A stretch of DNA of 31,692 nucleotides from a virus. The stretch covers positions 1 through 31,692 of IMG/VR virus record IMGVR_UViG_3300027749_000347; one strand, given 5' to 3'. The notes under the pieces are model-generated. The model made no database searches. It was not told the origin of the DNA and saw nothing but the letters and a program-made list of their open reading frames with translations. The translations under genes were made by a program, and so were the position numbers. Shown piece after piece: positions 15,701 to 24,152 of the stretch; positions within the stretch are counted from its first letter, which is position 1, and each line of letters starts with the position of its first letter.

Positions 15701-15835
15701 CCAACTGCATCTGTATCCGTTTTAGGAGGTATCAAAGTTGGATCTGGACTAACTATTAGTAGTGGGGTATTGTCAGCTACTGGATCATCCGGGACTGCAT
15801 CTGGATTTGATCCGTTTTTATTAATGGGAGCATAA
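12770..15835 (+). CDS. very long repeat-built tail-fibre protein with Mtd_N-like N-terminus
   Basis: A 1021-residue fibre, the largest gene in the window. Residues 1-48 are an Mtd_N-like module (IQLRRDTAANW, GEMALEIDTFNIKIGDG, WSTLPYF). Much of the rest repeats a unit ending in TFNQSTTGTAAGLSATLAV and SGGTGVTT, interrupted at about 290-385 by the 97-residue domain shared with the genes at 11823 and 18823. Near 697-780 there are 32-residue tandem repeats (TVATSGSYTDLIGTPTLF). Residues 785-1000 repeat LGGVKVDGTTITI and LGGIKVGSGLSIASGVL. Recent internal duplications are visible at DNA level. Coupled by TAATG to the previous gene. Confidence 0.87.
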   Translation: MFTTIQLRRDTAANWITNNTTLSQGEMALEIDTFNIKIGDGSASWSTLPYFNALPTAGVNGSALTTNGSTTSWVSTTGTSTIVRSNGATLTAATLSYSSLVAPALGTPTSGNFSIGSFIWPVFNQNTTGTAAGLSATLSVDKGGTGVTTKTGIGSVVLSHSSTLSSPTFITPVLGTPISGNFNTGTFTWPTFNQNTTGTSSGLSATLSVASGGTGVTSLDANSVLLGNGTSGVQSVAPGSSGNVLTSNGTTWVSTEAPITLPSQSGNASKFLTTNGSTAQWTAITNRLSPTSVKTSNYTSFSNDLVRCNTSSSAFTVTFPAAPADGDCIGIIDVEYTFSGHNLTLLPNSGKRIEFDSSEYILDIAGTYVSFIYMSSSNNWRLLDTPSILLGTSGSGGTGTGSVNIGSPTDVTGLFKGDGTYVDAAIAGVDYIVPGGALGSISSGDFSTGTFTWPTFNQSTTGTAAGLSTTLAVTTGGTGVTTITGILKGNGISAFTAATAGTDFVAPGGALGTPLSGTLTNCTGYTYANLSGTVPTFNQSTTGTAAGLSSTLAVSSGGTGVTTKTGTGSVVLSSNSTLTSPSLITPALGTPVSGNFSTGTFTWPTFNQSTTGTAAGLSATLAVASGGIGVTSLGANSVLLGNGTLGVQSVAPGSSGNVLTSNGTTWSSQPAPVSLPSQTGNSNKFLTTNGSTASWQTLATVATSGSYTDLIGTPTLFSGSYTDLTSKPTLATVATSGSYTDLIGTPTLFSGSYTDLTSKPTLATVATSGSYTDLTSKPTAYTLPTSSTTVLGGVKVDGTTITINGSGVISSAGGYSLPATTTSALGGVIIPAVATSGINNSTGTIGLATASTTQLGGVKVDGTTITIASGIISAAPAYTLPTASSTVLGGIKVGTGLSIASGVLSATATAYTLPATTISALGGVIIPVVATSGITNTSGTIGLATASTTQLGGVKVDGTTITINGSGVISSAGGYSLPTASVSVLGGIKVGSGLTISSGVLSATGSSGTASGFDPFLLMGA
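14861..15111 (+). repeat. 96-bp in-frame tandem repeats within a fibre gene
   Basis: Two nearly identical 96-bp units start at 14861 and 14957, and a third, shortened copy starts at 15053. Each full unit encodes LATVATSGSYTDLIGTPTLF plus SGSYTDLTSKPT. Copy number could vary by slippage or recombination without a frameshift. Confidence 0.9.
15141..15703 (+). repeat. exact 83-bp direct repeats 480 bp apart
   Basis: Positions 15141-15223 and 15621-15703 are identical, each encoding LGGVKVDGTTITINGSGVIS plus the residues after it. The spacing equals 160 codons, so recombination between them would delete or add 160 residues in frame. Confidence 0.85.
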
Positions 15836-16156
15836 ATGGCAACAACATATAAAATTTTAGGACAACATAACGGAATTACAGAAACTATAGTATATACTGT
15901 CCCTGCAGGGACTAGTGCAGTATGTAGTACAATAGCAGTTGTATCAAACGGGTCTACTGGGATATATTCTATAGCAGTTCAACCAGCAGCCGATAGTACA
16001 ACTCAAATGAAACATTATATTGCATATACTGCGTTAATAAATCAATACGAATCGATTTTTTTAACACTTGGTATTACGTTAGCTGCAGGTGATAAAATCT
16101 TGTGTTCAAGCGATGCTACAATTTCAGTTTCTGTATTTGGATCAGAGATCGTCTAA
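15836..16156 (+). CDS. small virion-associated beta protein
   Basis: A 106-residue protein with the layout TYKILGQ, TETIVYTVPAGTSAVCSTIAV, IAVQPAADS, YIAYTALINQYESIFLTLGITLAAGDKILCSS, ending in FGSEIV. The VYTVPAG / GITLAAGDKI pattern is familiar from short structural proteins in fibre loci of T4-like phages, and probably forms a beta-sandwich that trimerises or caps a fibre. It starts on the base after the preceding stop and its own stop shares a base with the BspA-like gene, so it is presumably co-translated with both. Exact role not known. Confidence 0.78.
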   Translation: MATTYKILGQHNGITETIVYTVPAGTSAVCSTIAVVSNGSTGIYSIAVQPAADSTTQMKHYIAYTALINQYESIFLTLGITLAAGDKILCSSDATISVSVFGSEIV

Positions 16157-18627
16157 TGTCAGTAAGTTCGTTATCATTAAACTCAGTTAAATCTCGTAGC
16201 AATGCTGCTGGCCAATTATCGACGCGTACTGGATTAAATTGGTGGTACAACGATATTGTAGGTATGCCCGATATAAGCGCAACGGATGATATAGTTGTTG
16301 GTTTAGTTGCCGTTTTTGAAAACTCAAATTATTTGGCGCTGTTCTGTACAGTAGTAGGTGGATATGTAGTTGATTGGGGCGACGGTACTGCTCCTCAAAC
16401 TGTTGCAACTTCTGTAGTTGCACTTCATCAATATGATTATACAGTTATACCAGATAGTCAGATGACTGGTGGTTTTACCATAAATTTTAAATATGCTATT
16501 GTAACAGTAACTCCCGTAATTGCTAGTACCCCAATTACTGTTTTTGATATTAATCGAAGACATACTGCTGCCGGGTTAACTGTTGGTACTACAAGCCCGT
16601 GGCTTGCTATAAAAATTAACACGCCAAACGCTACATCTATCGTTATTGGTGCAGCGACTCATAACGTAACTCATAGATTACTGCAAGGGGTTGTTATATA
16701 TCCATTCATTAATACGCTATCGTGTTCATATATGTTTCGAAACTGCACTGCGTTATTTGGTGCTAACATATATAAAGACGAGAGTGTAGGTAGACCGTCG
16801 CCTATTTCGTCAGCATCATATATGTTTGCAAACTGTTATTCTTTAACTCATATCTATGATAGTTATCCAACTAACACGTTAGTAGCTAGTAATACTGGAA
16901 TTGTAGATGCGTCTTATATGTTCCAAAATTGCACCTCGTTAACATTAGTTCCGCCAATATACACAAATGCATGTGCTACTACTACGTATATGTTTGCAGG
17001 ATGTACTGCGTTAGCAACTGATTTAGGAATATGGGAGATGGGGCAAAGAGGTATTTTTGATTTAGGATCATGCAGTAACTCGTCATACATGTTTTCTGGA
17101 TGTTCGGCATTAACAAAAAATGCCGTATTATTTAGGAATATTGCAGCAGGCAATAATATGTCATACATGTTTTCTGGCTGTTCGGCATTACAAGAAATTT
17201 CGTTATTTGATACGTCGGGTTCACCTAATACATCGTACATGTTTCAAAATTGTAAAGCATTACGATTTGCTCCTAGATTTAACCTAAGCGCATGCACTAA
17301 CGCATCGTATATGTTTTATAATTGCACGACATTGGAATATATTGATCAGTTTATCGCAGGACCTGCCGCAATAAATATGTCATATATGTTTTACGGATGT
17401 AGCCGATTAGTTAGCTCATTTGTATACAGTATGCAGGAATTTCTAATTAGTTCCGGACTATATATGTTTTACGGATGTACGTCATTACAGGTTGCTCCAA
17501 TTGCAAATTTTAGTCAATGTACTACTACTTCGTATATGTTTGCAGGATGCTCGTCGTTGCCGACATTACCCATTTCAATGGATATGCCTCAGTGTACTGA
17601 TTCATCATACATGTTTCAAAATTGTACTGTATTAAACTATGTGTCAAGTAATATAAATCCTTCCTTGTCTGCTACTAATCTTTCATATATGTTTTACGGA
17701 TGTGCTAAGTTAGATCATTTTATTGGGCTAGATATCCGCGTGAGTGTTAATACGTCGTATATGTTCTGGGGGTGTACGTCATTAACATATACTACTTTGT
17801 ATTGTCCTTCTAATAACACTGCTTATATGTTTTTTAACTGTAGTGCATTAGTCTCTTATACTGCGTTTGCTGTGAGTGCTGCAACTACTACTACATTTAT
17901 GTTTAGTGGCTGTTCGTCATTAGCTATTATACAATCTATAGATGTAAGTGCGTCGACTGTGCTAACGTCAATGTTTGCAACGTGTAGTTCTCTCACACAA
18001 CTTTTAATAATGAACGCAAAATATACATTTTCAGTTACTGCTTGTAAATTATCACGAACTTCAATAGAATATATATGTAACAATGTAGCTACTAGAAATC
18101 CAGCTGCGGCGCAAACGTTAACTCTTACTACTAATCCTGGATTAGATTCTGTTGCTAAAACTTGTACTGCTACTGCAGGTTCAGTAACCCTAGTATCACC
18201 TAACGCAACTGGTTTAGCTATTGGTATGTATGTATACGGAACTGGAACTGGAATAACAACGGGTATTGCAATTACTTTTACAGATGCAGGTGATTTAGTT
18301 ACGTTAGCTGCTCACGGGTTAGCAAACGATGATGTGGTTGCATTTTCAGTAATTACAACTACTACTGGGATTGCAATTAATACTACATATTATGTAATTA
18401 ATGCAACTGCTAACAATTTTCAAATATCGCTGGAACCGGGAAGTACTACAATAGCACTTACTACTGACGGAACCGGTACATTGCGATACATAACCAAGAT
18501 AGTAAGTTTTACAACAACCTCAATAACACTTGATAGAAAAATGGTATCAGCTGGTTCGGTTGCATTAACTATTAGATACTTAAACACAAATCTAGCATTA
18601 TTAAGAGGCTGGACAGTAACAGGGTAA
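16156..18627 (+). CDS. BspA-type leucine-rich-repeat phage adhesin
   Basis: An 823-residue protein. Residues about 50-130 include YVVDWGDGTAPQT, a PKD-like Ig fold. Residues about 190-620 are a solenoid of 17 repeats, each about 20-30 residues, with the signature SYMF-x-G/N-C-x-x-L. This matches BspA-like (DUF285-type) leucine-rich repeats, which in bacteria and protists are surface adhesion modules. Residues about 640-823 are Thr/Gly-rich beta structure (TGLAIGMYVYGTGTG, GLANDDVVAFS). The start at 16156 overlaps the preceding stop; an in-frame ATG at 16102 is inside the upstream gene. No signal peptide. Probably a receptor-binding fibre tip. BspA repeats are uncommon in phage tails. Confidence 0.88.
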   Translation: MSVSSLSLNSVKSRSNAAGQLSTRTGLNWWYNDIVGMPDISATDDIVVGLVAVFENSNYLALFCTVVGGYVVDWGDGTAPQTVATSVVALHQYDYTVIPDSQMTGGFTINFKYAIVTVTPVIASTPITVFDINRRHTAAGLTVGTTSPWLAIKINTPNATSIVIGAATHNVTHRLLQGVVIYPFINTLSCSYMFRNCTALFGANIYKDESVGRPSPISSASYMFANCYSLTHIYDSYPTNTLVASNTGIVDASYMFQNCTSLTLVPPIYTNACATTTYMFAGCTALATDLGIWEMGQRGIFDLGSCSNSSYMFSGCSALTKNAVLFRNIAAGNNMSYMFSGCSALQEISLFDTSGSPNTSYMFQNCKALRFAPRFNLSACTNASYMFYNCTTLEYIDQFIAGPAAINMSYMFYGCSRLVSSFVYSMQEFLISSGLYMFYGCTSLQVAPIANFSQCTTTSYMFAGCSSLPTLPISMDMPQCTDSSYMFQNCTVLNYVSSNINPSLSATNLSYMFYGCAKLDHFIGLDIRVSVNTSYMFWGCTSLTYTTLYCPSNNTAYMFFNCSALVSYTAFAVSAATTTTFMFSGCSSLAIIQSIDVSASTVLTSMFATCSSLTQLLIMNAKYTFSVTACKLSRTSIEYICNNVATRNPAAAQTLTLTTNPGLDSVAKTCTATAGSVTLVSPNATGLAIGMYVYGTGTGITTGIAITFTDAGDLVTLAAHGLANDDVVAFSVITTTTGIAINTTYYVINATANNFQISLEPGSTTIALTTDGTGTLRYITKIVSFTTTSITLDRKMVSAGSVALTIRYLNTNLALLRGWTVTG

Positions 18628-18630
18628 ATT

Positions 18631-18819
18631 ATGGCATTTTATAAATTAGACAATGAACTTCTTGAAGCACCAAATTTTGTACATGGTTTTGGATACGATT
18701 TAAATCTTATAACTAAGGATACATACACCTATCCAGTAGACGGGTGGTACTGGTTTGATACAATTGAAGAAGCTAGAATATTTTTTAATATTCCCAAACC
18801 TGATAACAACAACGGATAA
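18631..18819 (+). CDS. small acidic protein in the fibre array
   Basis: A 62-residue protein rich in aromatic residues (MAFYKLDNELLEAPNF, VDGWYWFDTIEEARIFFNI). It is soluble with no membrane segment and starts 3 nt after the preceding stop and 3 nt before the next gene. Small proteins with a WYWFD-type core in fibre loci can be fibre chaperones or short caps, but I cannot assign this one. The tight spacing argues it is real. Confidence 0.72.
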   Translation: MAFYKLDNELLEAPNFVHGFGYDLNLITKDTYTYPVDGWYWFDTIEEARIFFNIPKPDNNNG

Positions 18820-18822
18820 CCT

Positions 18823-19938
18823 ATGTCTAAATATCTTTCATCAACCCTTAGAGGAGATTATAGTGTTTTACCAGTAGCTAACGGCGGCACAGGGTTAACT
18901 ACCTTAACAGTAAACAGTGTGTTACTAGGGAATGGCAGAACCAGTATACAATCTGTAACTCCTGGTGCGGCAGGTCAAGTGCTAACTAGTGATGGTACGA
19001 CCTGGATATCTAGCCCTACAGGTAATACGTTACCATCTCAAACTGGTAATGCTACAAAATTCTTAACTACCAACGGAGTATCATTAAGTTGGTCGTCTGT
19101 TTCTAGTAAATTATCAACTACATCAGTAAAATCTGCTGATTATGCAGCTTCAATAAACGACTTAATCCGATGTGATACTAGAACTGCTATAATGAGTATA
19201 TCATTTCCAACAAATCCACCAGACGGATCATTAATTGGTATACTTGATTTATACAGTACATTTGGCACTAATAATGTAACATTACTTGCAGGTAATAATA
19301 CATCTATCGAAGGAGAGCCAGTTTATTATCTGTTAGATATTTCTGGCACCTACGCATCATTTGTATACAACACCGCAACTACTAACTGGCGATTATTAGT
19401 AACACCAACATTTAGTCAAAGTTCGTCAACATATATTGGTTATCCAGGCGTGTTGCCTGTTGCATATGGCGGTACTGGAGTATCATTAAGTACTGGTACC
19501 GGTAAGGTAGTATTATCAGATAATCCAGTTATCTCAAATCTAACATTAACTGCGCCTGCACTAGGAACACCTGTAAGCGGCGATGTTTCAAACTGTTTAG
19601 TAAATGGTTATACTCCGGGATTTAAAGAGATTCCTCAAGTTAGTGTGTCTGCTAATTATGTAACAGTTATGACAGATTCGGGCAAACATATTTTACATCC
19701 ATCAGCAGACACAACTGCTAGAACTTATACAATAGCTGCACTTGCTTATCCCATCGGTACTGCAATAATGTTTATCAATCAAAACGGTGCCGGTACTCTT
19801 ACTATCATAGCAGCAGAAACTATGAGAATAGCAGGTGCAGGAACAACTGGAAATAGAACATTAGTATCAAATGGTTTAGCTACTGCGATAAAAGTATCAG
19901 CAACTGAATGGATTATATCAGGTGTAGGTTTGTTATAA
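18823..19938 (+). CDS. tail-fibre protein with shared 97-residue module
   Basis: A 371-residue fibre. Residues 10-65 contain VANGGTGLTTLTVNSVLLGNG and PGAAGQVLTSDGTTW, the repeats also built into the 12770 gene. Residues about 98-196 (TSVKSADYAASINDLIRCD to NWRLLVTP) are the third copy of the module shared with the genes at 11823 and 12770. A further GGTGVSLSTGTGKVVLSD repeat follows, and the C-terminal 110 residues (DSGKHILHPSADTTARTYTI) form a separate beta domain. The stop shares a base with the next gene. Probably a paralogous fibre with its own tip. Confidence 0.83.
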   Translation: MSKYLSSTLRGDYSVLPVANGGTGLTTLTVNSVLLGNGRTSIQSVTPGAAGQVLTSDGTTWISSPTGNTLPSQTGNATKFLTTNGVSLSWSSVSSKLSTTSVKSADYAASINDLIRCDTRTAIMSISFPTNPPDGSLIGILDLYSTFGTNNVTLLAGNNTSIEGEPVYYLLDISGTYASFVYNTATTNWRLLVTPTFSQSSSTYIGYPGVLPVAYGGTGVSLSTGTGKVVLSDNPVISNLTLTAPALGTPVSGDVSNCLVNGYTPGFKEIPQVSVSANYVTVMTDSGKHILHPSADTTARTYTIAALAYPIGTAIMFINQNGAGTLTIIAAETMRIAGAGTTGNRTLVSNGLATAIKVSATEWIISGVGLL

Positions 19939-21005
19939 TGTCTGGTATAGTATCATTTGTATTTGCCACTGCTACAATATTATCTGTTCCAATTGCTCCT
20001 ACTAATGTTGTTGCAACAAAAAATGGATCACAATCTGTATATGTTACCTTTTCATATCCGTCAGATTTAGTTACTAGTGATTTTACTATTTTTAATTCAA
20101 ACGGAACATCTGTTAATATTGACGCAATTACAGCTACTACAAGTTATTCTTACACATTTAATGGATTAGTTAACGGCACTACATATACCTTTACAGTTAA
20201 AGCACGAAATGCATTTGGATACGGACCTGGTGGGGTTTCAAATAGTGTAATTCCATTATTACCAATAACTTACTATTTAACTGGCGGAATTAGTGTTGTT
20301 GCAACTAACGCAATTGTCGGATACCCGTCTACACCAAATGCCGATGTTACTGTTTACATAAACGGCGCATATTCTGCTACTAACAATTCTAATACTTATG
20401 CATTGACTTTGCAAATGTCTATGGCGTCAATGTCTGTATTAACTGTAATTAACCAAAATAACATACAAGGTTATCCGGGAGATGGCGGGGCTTACAACAC
20501 ACACGATCAAGGGTACAACGGTTATCACGCATTAATGATCCAATCATCATGTGTATTTTATAACAACGGATCTATATATGGAGGCGGTGGTGGCGCGGGT
20601 GACGGCGGTGCTGGATCAAACTATGCTGGACAATCTTATGGCGGATACGGTGGCCAAGGCGGGACTGGGATTTATTTCCAAGCAGGCAGCATTGTAATGT
20701 ATAATAATGGAACTATCTACGGTGGCGGTGGTGGCGGTGGTGGTGGCGGTGGTGGTACAGGCTCAGCACATGGCAGTGCCGGCGGTAGTGGTAGCGGTTA
20801 TAGTGGCGGTAGTGGTGGTACTGGATCAGGCGGATCAGGCGGTAGTGGTGGCGGTGGGGCAGGGCAGCCAGGTACCGCCGGGGCATCAAATAAAAACTGG
20901 ACAGGTGGTGCAGGTGGTGCAGCAGGCTATGCTACTCAAAATTCATCTGCATACGGAGTTTCGTGGCCAAATGGCTACGGATCTACTGCTGGATCAGTCC
21001 TTTAA
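19938..21005 (+). CDS. FN3 plus polyglycine tail-fibre adhesin
   Basis: A 355-residue protein. Residues about 19-108 form a fibronectin type III domain (APTNVVATKNGSQSVYVTFSY to YTFTVKARNAFGYGPGG). Residues 110-205 are a beta domain. Residues 210-335 are extremely glycine-rich (runs of up to 12 Gly at 258-269, plus GGSGGTGSGGSGG), resembling the polyglycine-II tips of phage S16/T4-like gp38 adhesins, where loops between glycine helices contact the receptor. The start at 19938 overlaps the previous stop; the ATG at 19908 is inside the upstream gene. The first 17 residues are hydrophobic but lack a basic N-region, so I do not call a signal peptide. Likely receptor-binding. Confidence 0.83.
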   Translation: MSGIVSFVFATATILSVPIAPTNVVATKNGSQSVYVTFSYPSDLVTSDFTIFNSNGTSVNIDAITATTSYSYTFNGLVNGTTYTFTVKARNAFGYGPGGVSNSVIPLLPITYYLTGGISVVATNAIVGYPSTPNADVTVYINGAYSATNNSNTYALTLQMSMASMSVLTVINQNNIQGYPGDGGAYNTHDQGYNGYHALMIQSSCVFYNNGSIYGGGGGAGDGGAGSNYAGQSYGGYGGQGGTGIYFQAGSIVMYNNGTIYGGGGGGGGGGGGTGSAHGSAGGSGSGYSGGSGGTGSGGSGGSGGGGAGQPGTAGASNKNWTGGAGGAAGYATQNSSAYGVSWPNGYGSTAGSVL

Positions 21006-21021
21006 TAACTAGGAAACATAT

Positions 21022-21591
21022 ATGTCTAACAAATTATCATCATCATTATTAATGCCAGGTACTGCAGTAATATGGAATCAAAATACTTTAGGTACTGCTG
21101 CCGGCTTAAGTACAACATTAGTAGTAGCTAGCGGTGGTACCGGTGCAACTGCATTAACTGGCATTGTAGTAGGTAACGGGTCTAGTCCGTTTACTACAGT
21201 TACAGCACCTGGCGGAGCTATTGTCGGTACAGTAGACGGCCAAACATTAACTAATAAGATCATTACTACAGTTGCATTATACGAAACAAAAGTTGTAATG
21301 ATAACCGCAAACTATAACATAGACTTGTTGCTTGGCAATTTGTTTACTAAGACTATTTCAACAACTTCAACATTTACTGTAAGTAATACACCAACGGCAG
21401 GCACAGTTGCATCATTTATCTTTGAAGTAATCAATGGCGGATCTTATAGTATAACATGGTGGTCAGGTGTTAGATGGGTAGGCGGTGGGGCTCCTGTTTT
21501 AACTACAACTGGTAAGGATTCATTAGGGTTTTATACACATGACGGTGGCACTAATTGGATTGGCGTAATTATCGGAAAGGATATAAGATGA
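21022..21591 (+). CDS. short tail-fibre protein
   Basis: A 189-residue protein. Residues 1-70 carry the array's WNQNTLGTAAGLSTTLVVAS and GGTGATALTGIVVGNG repeat; residues 85-185 form a beta domain (TANYNIDLLLGNLFTKTIS, FIFEVINGGSYSITWWSGVRWVGG) that resembles a common phage fibre end domain. A likely AGGAA site precedes it. Its stop overlaps the next gene's ATG (ATGA at 21588-21591). Probably a shorter paralogue of the 12770/18823 fibres, perhaps adapting a shared shaft to a different tip. Confidence 0.8.
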   Translation: MSNKLSSSLLMPGTAVIWNQNTLGTAAGLSTTLVVASGGTGATALTGIVVGNGSSPFTTVTAPGGAIVGTVDGQTLTNKIITTVALYETKVVMITANYNIDLLLGNLFTKTISTTSTFTVSNTPTAGTVASFIFEVINGGSYSITWWSGVRWVGGGAPVLTTTGKDSLGFYTHDGGTNWIGVIIGKDIR

Positions 21592-24113
21592 GTGTTCGAT
21601 CAATTGTTAATGGTGGCAGTCAAAATATATTACCTGCAACTTTTGTAGACAGAACAATCCCGTCTATAACATCTATTGTTAGTACGCAAGCTCCGGGATT
21701 AGTTGCATCTGTAGGTATTTCTAATTTAGTCTCATTAACTGTTTATTCAAGAACTGGTGGATTTTTATATGGCAGAGTCACAGGCGGTGTTGAAACATTA
21801 ATATTAGGCAGTATGACACTTACTGGTGATTTTTTATCAGCTGTGTTAACCTCTTCTTCTAGTGCAGCAGTATTATTTACTACTGCAGGCAGTGGTACAA
21901 TAGTGCTAATTATTCAAATATCAGGAACTTCAATTAGTGTAGGTTCTGGGGTTACTACCTTATCTACATCTACAGCTACTACATTAAACTTATGCAACCT
22001 AAGTTCTAGATTTTCAATAGCATGTTATCAACTTGGTAGTAGCTCAATTATGCAATTAGTTGAACACGGATCATTTGGTATTATTACTGCATATACACCA
22101 ACTGTATTAGCAATTGAATCTGGAAGTACTTCTCCAATCTGTGCAGCATTTAACTCTACTACTGCAATCTTATCATATGCAGTGTACCCGTATCGATATG
22201 TTCGATTAGTTACATTATCCGTTACATCATTAACTATACAGGCTACATCATATAATATCGATTCTAACGATTCTTATACAGTATCGAGTATTTCTACACT
22301 TAGTAGTACTGCAGCAATAGTATCATATCCATCAGGTAGTTATATAAAAACATGTGTAATCTTATTAGAAGGTGCTAATTTACTAGCAGGAGTGCCTATT
22401 AATATTGTATATCGTAGTACAAATTCATCGCCTATTGCAATCGCAGGTTTGTCACCTAGTACAGCAATTTTAACATATATTAATAATTTATATTATTACT
22501 CACAGGTAATAGATATAAGCGACAATGTAGAACGATTATCGATGTATCCTATTATGTATGCACTTGCTGGTCAAATAAGTGTTTATAAGACTAACTTGTA
22601 TAGCGTATCATTTGCATGGACTAATAATACTGCGTGCTTCTCTAACCAAATAACATGGTTACTAGTATCGTCATATGATGCATATTCAAATTTTGTAACC
22701 GTAATGCTGTCAGGTAATGGAACTAATGGTTCAACTACATTTATAGATAGTAGTCCGCTTGCCTGGTCAATAACAGTAACTAGTCCAGCACAAATAAGCA
22801 CAGGTGTTTTAAAATTTGGTACAGGCAGTATATATTTGTCAAGCAATGGATACCTGTCTATTAACCAAGCTACATCCGCATTACTTGGGTTGTATGATTT
22901 TACTGTAGACTTGTGGATGTATCCAAATGGTGGTCAATCTAGTCTTGCCGGAATATGCGGCAACTGCCAAAGCGGAGTTGGTAGTTGGGGTATTGCATAT
23001 GATACTACTGCTGCAGGGATTGCGATAACGCTTGCTGGTTCATATGGAGACTTGTACGGAACTTCTACAATTTGGCCAGTTGCTACTTATACATGGACAC
23101 ATGTTGCATTTGTAAGATCCGGTAGTAACTTAATGTTGTTTATAAACGGTATTTTAAAAGAAACTGCAAATTTTCCATTTGCTACTACTTATGACGAAGG
23201 AAGCGGATTAACAGTTGGTGCTTGGATAACTAACCTAGGTACTTATAGATTTAGTGGATACATTGATGACTTTCGTATAACAAAAGGTATAGCAAGATAT
23301 ACTTCTAATTTTACACCGTCTACCATTGCTGCAAATGGAACTGGAGAAATAGTATATAATTCACCAGGAACATACACATGGACCTGCCCTGCAGGTGTTT
23401 CTTCTATCTCAGTTGTTGCAGTAGGAGCAGGCGGTACCGGTAGCGCAACTACATCTTATGGCGGAGGTGGTGGTGCATTATCATACATAAATGATGTTAC
23501 AGTTATTCCTGGAAATTTGTACACGGTTGTAGTAGGCAGCCCTAATGGTGCAGATTCGTCGTTTAACGTAACTACAGTAATTGCAGGTAGCGGTAATGGA
23601 CCAGTCGGTGGTAGTGTAATAATTGGAAATGGCGGGAACGGTGGAAACAGTAACTTAGTAGGGGGTGGGGGTGGTGCTGGCGGTTATAGTGGCAACGGTG
23701 GCGCTGGCGGTTATACCTATTCAGTGCAACCTACTTCCGGATCAGGCGGTGGGGGTAGTGGTGGGGGTAGTTCATTTACTAACGCCAGCGCAGGTGGCGG
23801 GGGTGGTGGCGTAGGATTATTAGGCCAAGGCACTGATGGTGTGTGTTTAAATAACGGCCCGTGGGGAACTAACTATGGAGCAGCAGCTAGTGCAGGCGGC
23901 GCTGGTTCTAGCGGCAGTAATGGGGCAATCGGAGGTACTGCTGGCGGAATTGGTGGAGCCGGTGGAGCATACGGCGGCGGGGGTGGGGGCGGCGGAACAA
24001 TACAAACTCCATCTTCACAAGGAGCATCTGGTGCTGGTAGTTCTGGAGCAATTCGAATAATTTGGCCAGGTACCCTTCGTAAATTTCCGTCAACTAATAC
24101 CGGTACTTTATAA
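21588..24113 (+). CDS. LamG plus polyglycine tail adhesin
   Basis: An 841-residue protein. Residues 1-380 are Ser/Thr-rich beta repeats that may form a propeller-like domain. Residues about 385-585 form a laminin G/concanavalin-like domain (YLSINQATSALLGLYDFTVD, WMYPNG, WTHVAFVRSGSNLMLFINGI, YIDDFRITKGIARYTSNFTP), a sugar-binding fold often found on phage fibres. Residues 590-841 form a glycine-rich domain beginning GTYTWTCPAGVSSISVVAVG and packed with GGGGG blocks. This arrangement fits a receptor-binding tip. The start at 21588 uses the ATGA overlap; the ATG at 21555 is internal to the previous gene. Confidence 0.85.
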   Translation: MSVRSIVNGGSQNILPATFVDRTIPSITSIVSTQAPGLVASVGISNLVSLTVYSRTGGFLYGRVTGGVETLILGSMTLTGDFLSAVLTSSSSAAVLFTTAGSGTIVLIIQISGTSISVGSGVTTLSTSTATTLNLCNLSSRFSIACYQLGSSSIMQLVEHGSFGIITAYTPTVLAIESGSTSPICAAFNSTTAILSYAVYPYRYVRLVTLSVTSLTIQATSYNIDSNDSYTVSSISTLSSTAAIVSYPSGSYIKTCVILLEGANLLAGVPINIVYRSTNSSPIAIAGLSPSTAILTYINNLYYYSQVIDISDNVERLSMYPIMYALAGQISVYKTNLYSVSFAWTNNTACFSNQITWLLVSSYDAYSNFVTVMLSGNGTNGSTTFIDSSPLAWSITVTSPAQISTGVLKFGTGSIYLSSNGYLSINQATSALLGLYDFTVDLWMYPNGGQSSLAGICGNCQSGVGSWGIAYDTTAAGIAITLAGSYGDLYGTSTIWPVATYTWTHVAFVRSGSNLMLFINGILKETANFPFATTYDEGSGLTVGAWITNLGTYRFSGYIDDFRITKGIARYTSNFTPSTIAANGTGEIVYNSPGTYTWTCPAGVSSISVVAVGAGGTGSATTSYGGGGGALSYINDVTVIPGNLYTVVVGSPNGADSSFNVTTVIAGSGNGPVGGSVIIGNGGNGGNSNLVGGGGGAGGYSGNGGAGGYTYSVQPTSGSGGGGSGGGSSFTNASAGGGGGGVGLLGQGTDGVCLNNGPWGTNYGAAASAGGAGSSGSNGAIGGTAGGIGGAGGAYGGGGGGGGTIQTPSSQGASGAGSSGAIRIIWPGTLRKFPSTNTGTL

Positions 24114-24152
24114 ATCATTTTAAACTAAATGCATACCATAAGGAGACTATAA

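Noticed and set aside
14861-15703. Regular direct repeats that might suggest a CRISPR array
   Set aside because: They are in frame in a long fibre gene, lack unique spacers of uniform length and encode repeated residues.
19938-19990. Hydrophobic N-terminus of the FN3 protein as a signal peptide
   Set aside because: It has no basic N-region and a tail-fibre protein would not be exported; it more likely forms the first beta strand.
20707-21012. Val/Ala-rich 101-residue frame overlapping the glycine-rich adhesin
   Set aside because: It is the shifted reading of GGT-rich DNA; polyglycine codons read as Val/Ala in another frame and no ribosome site is present.
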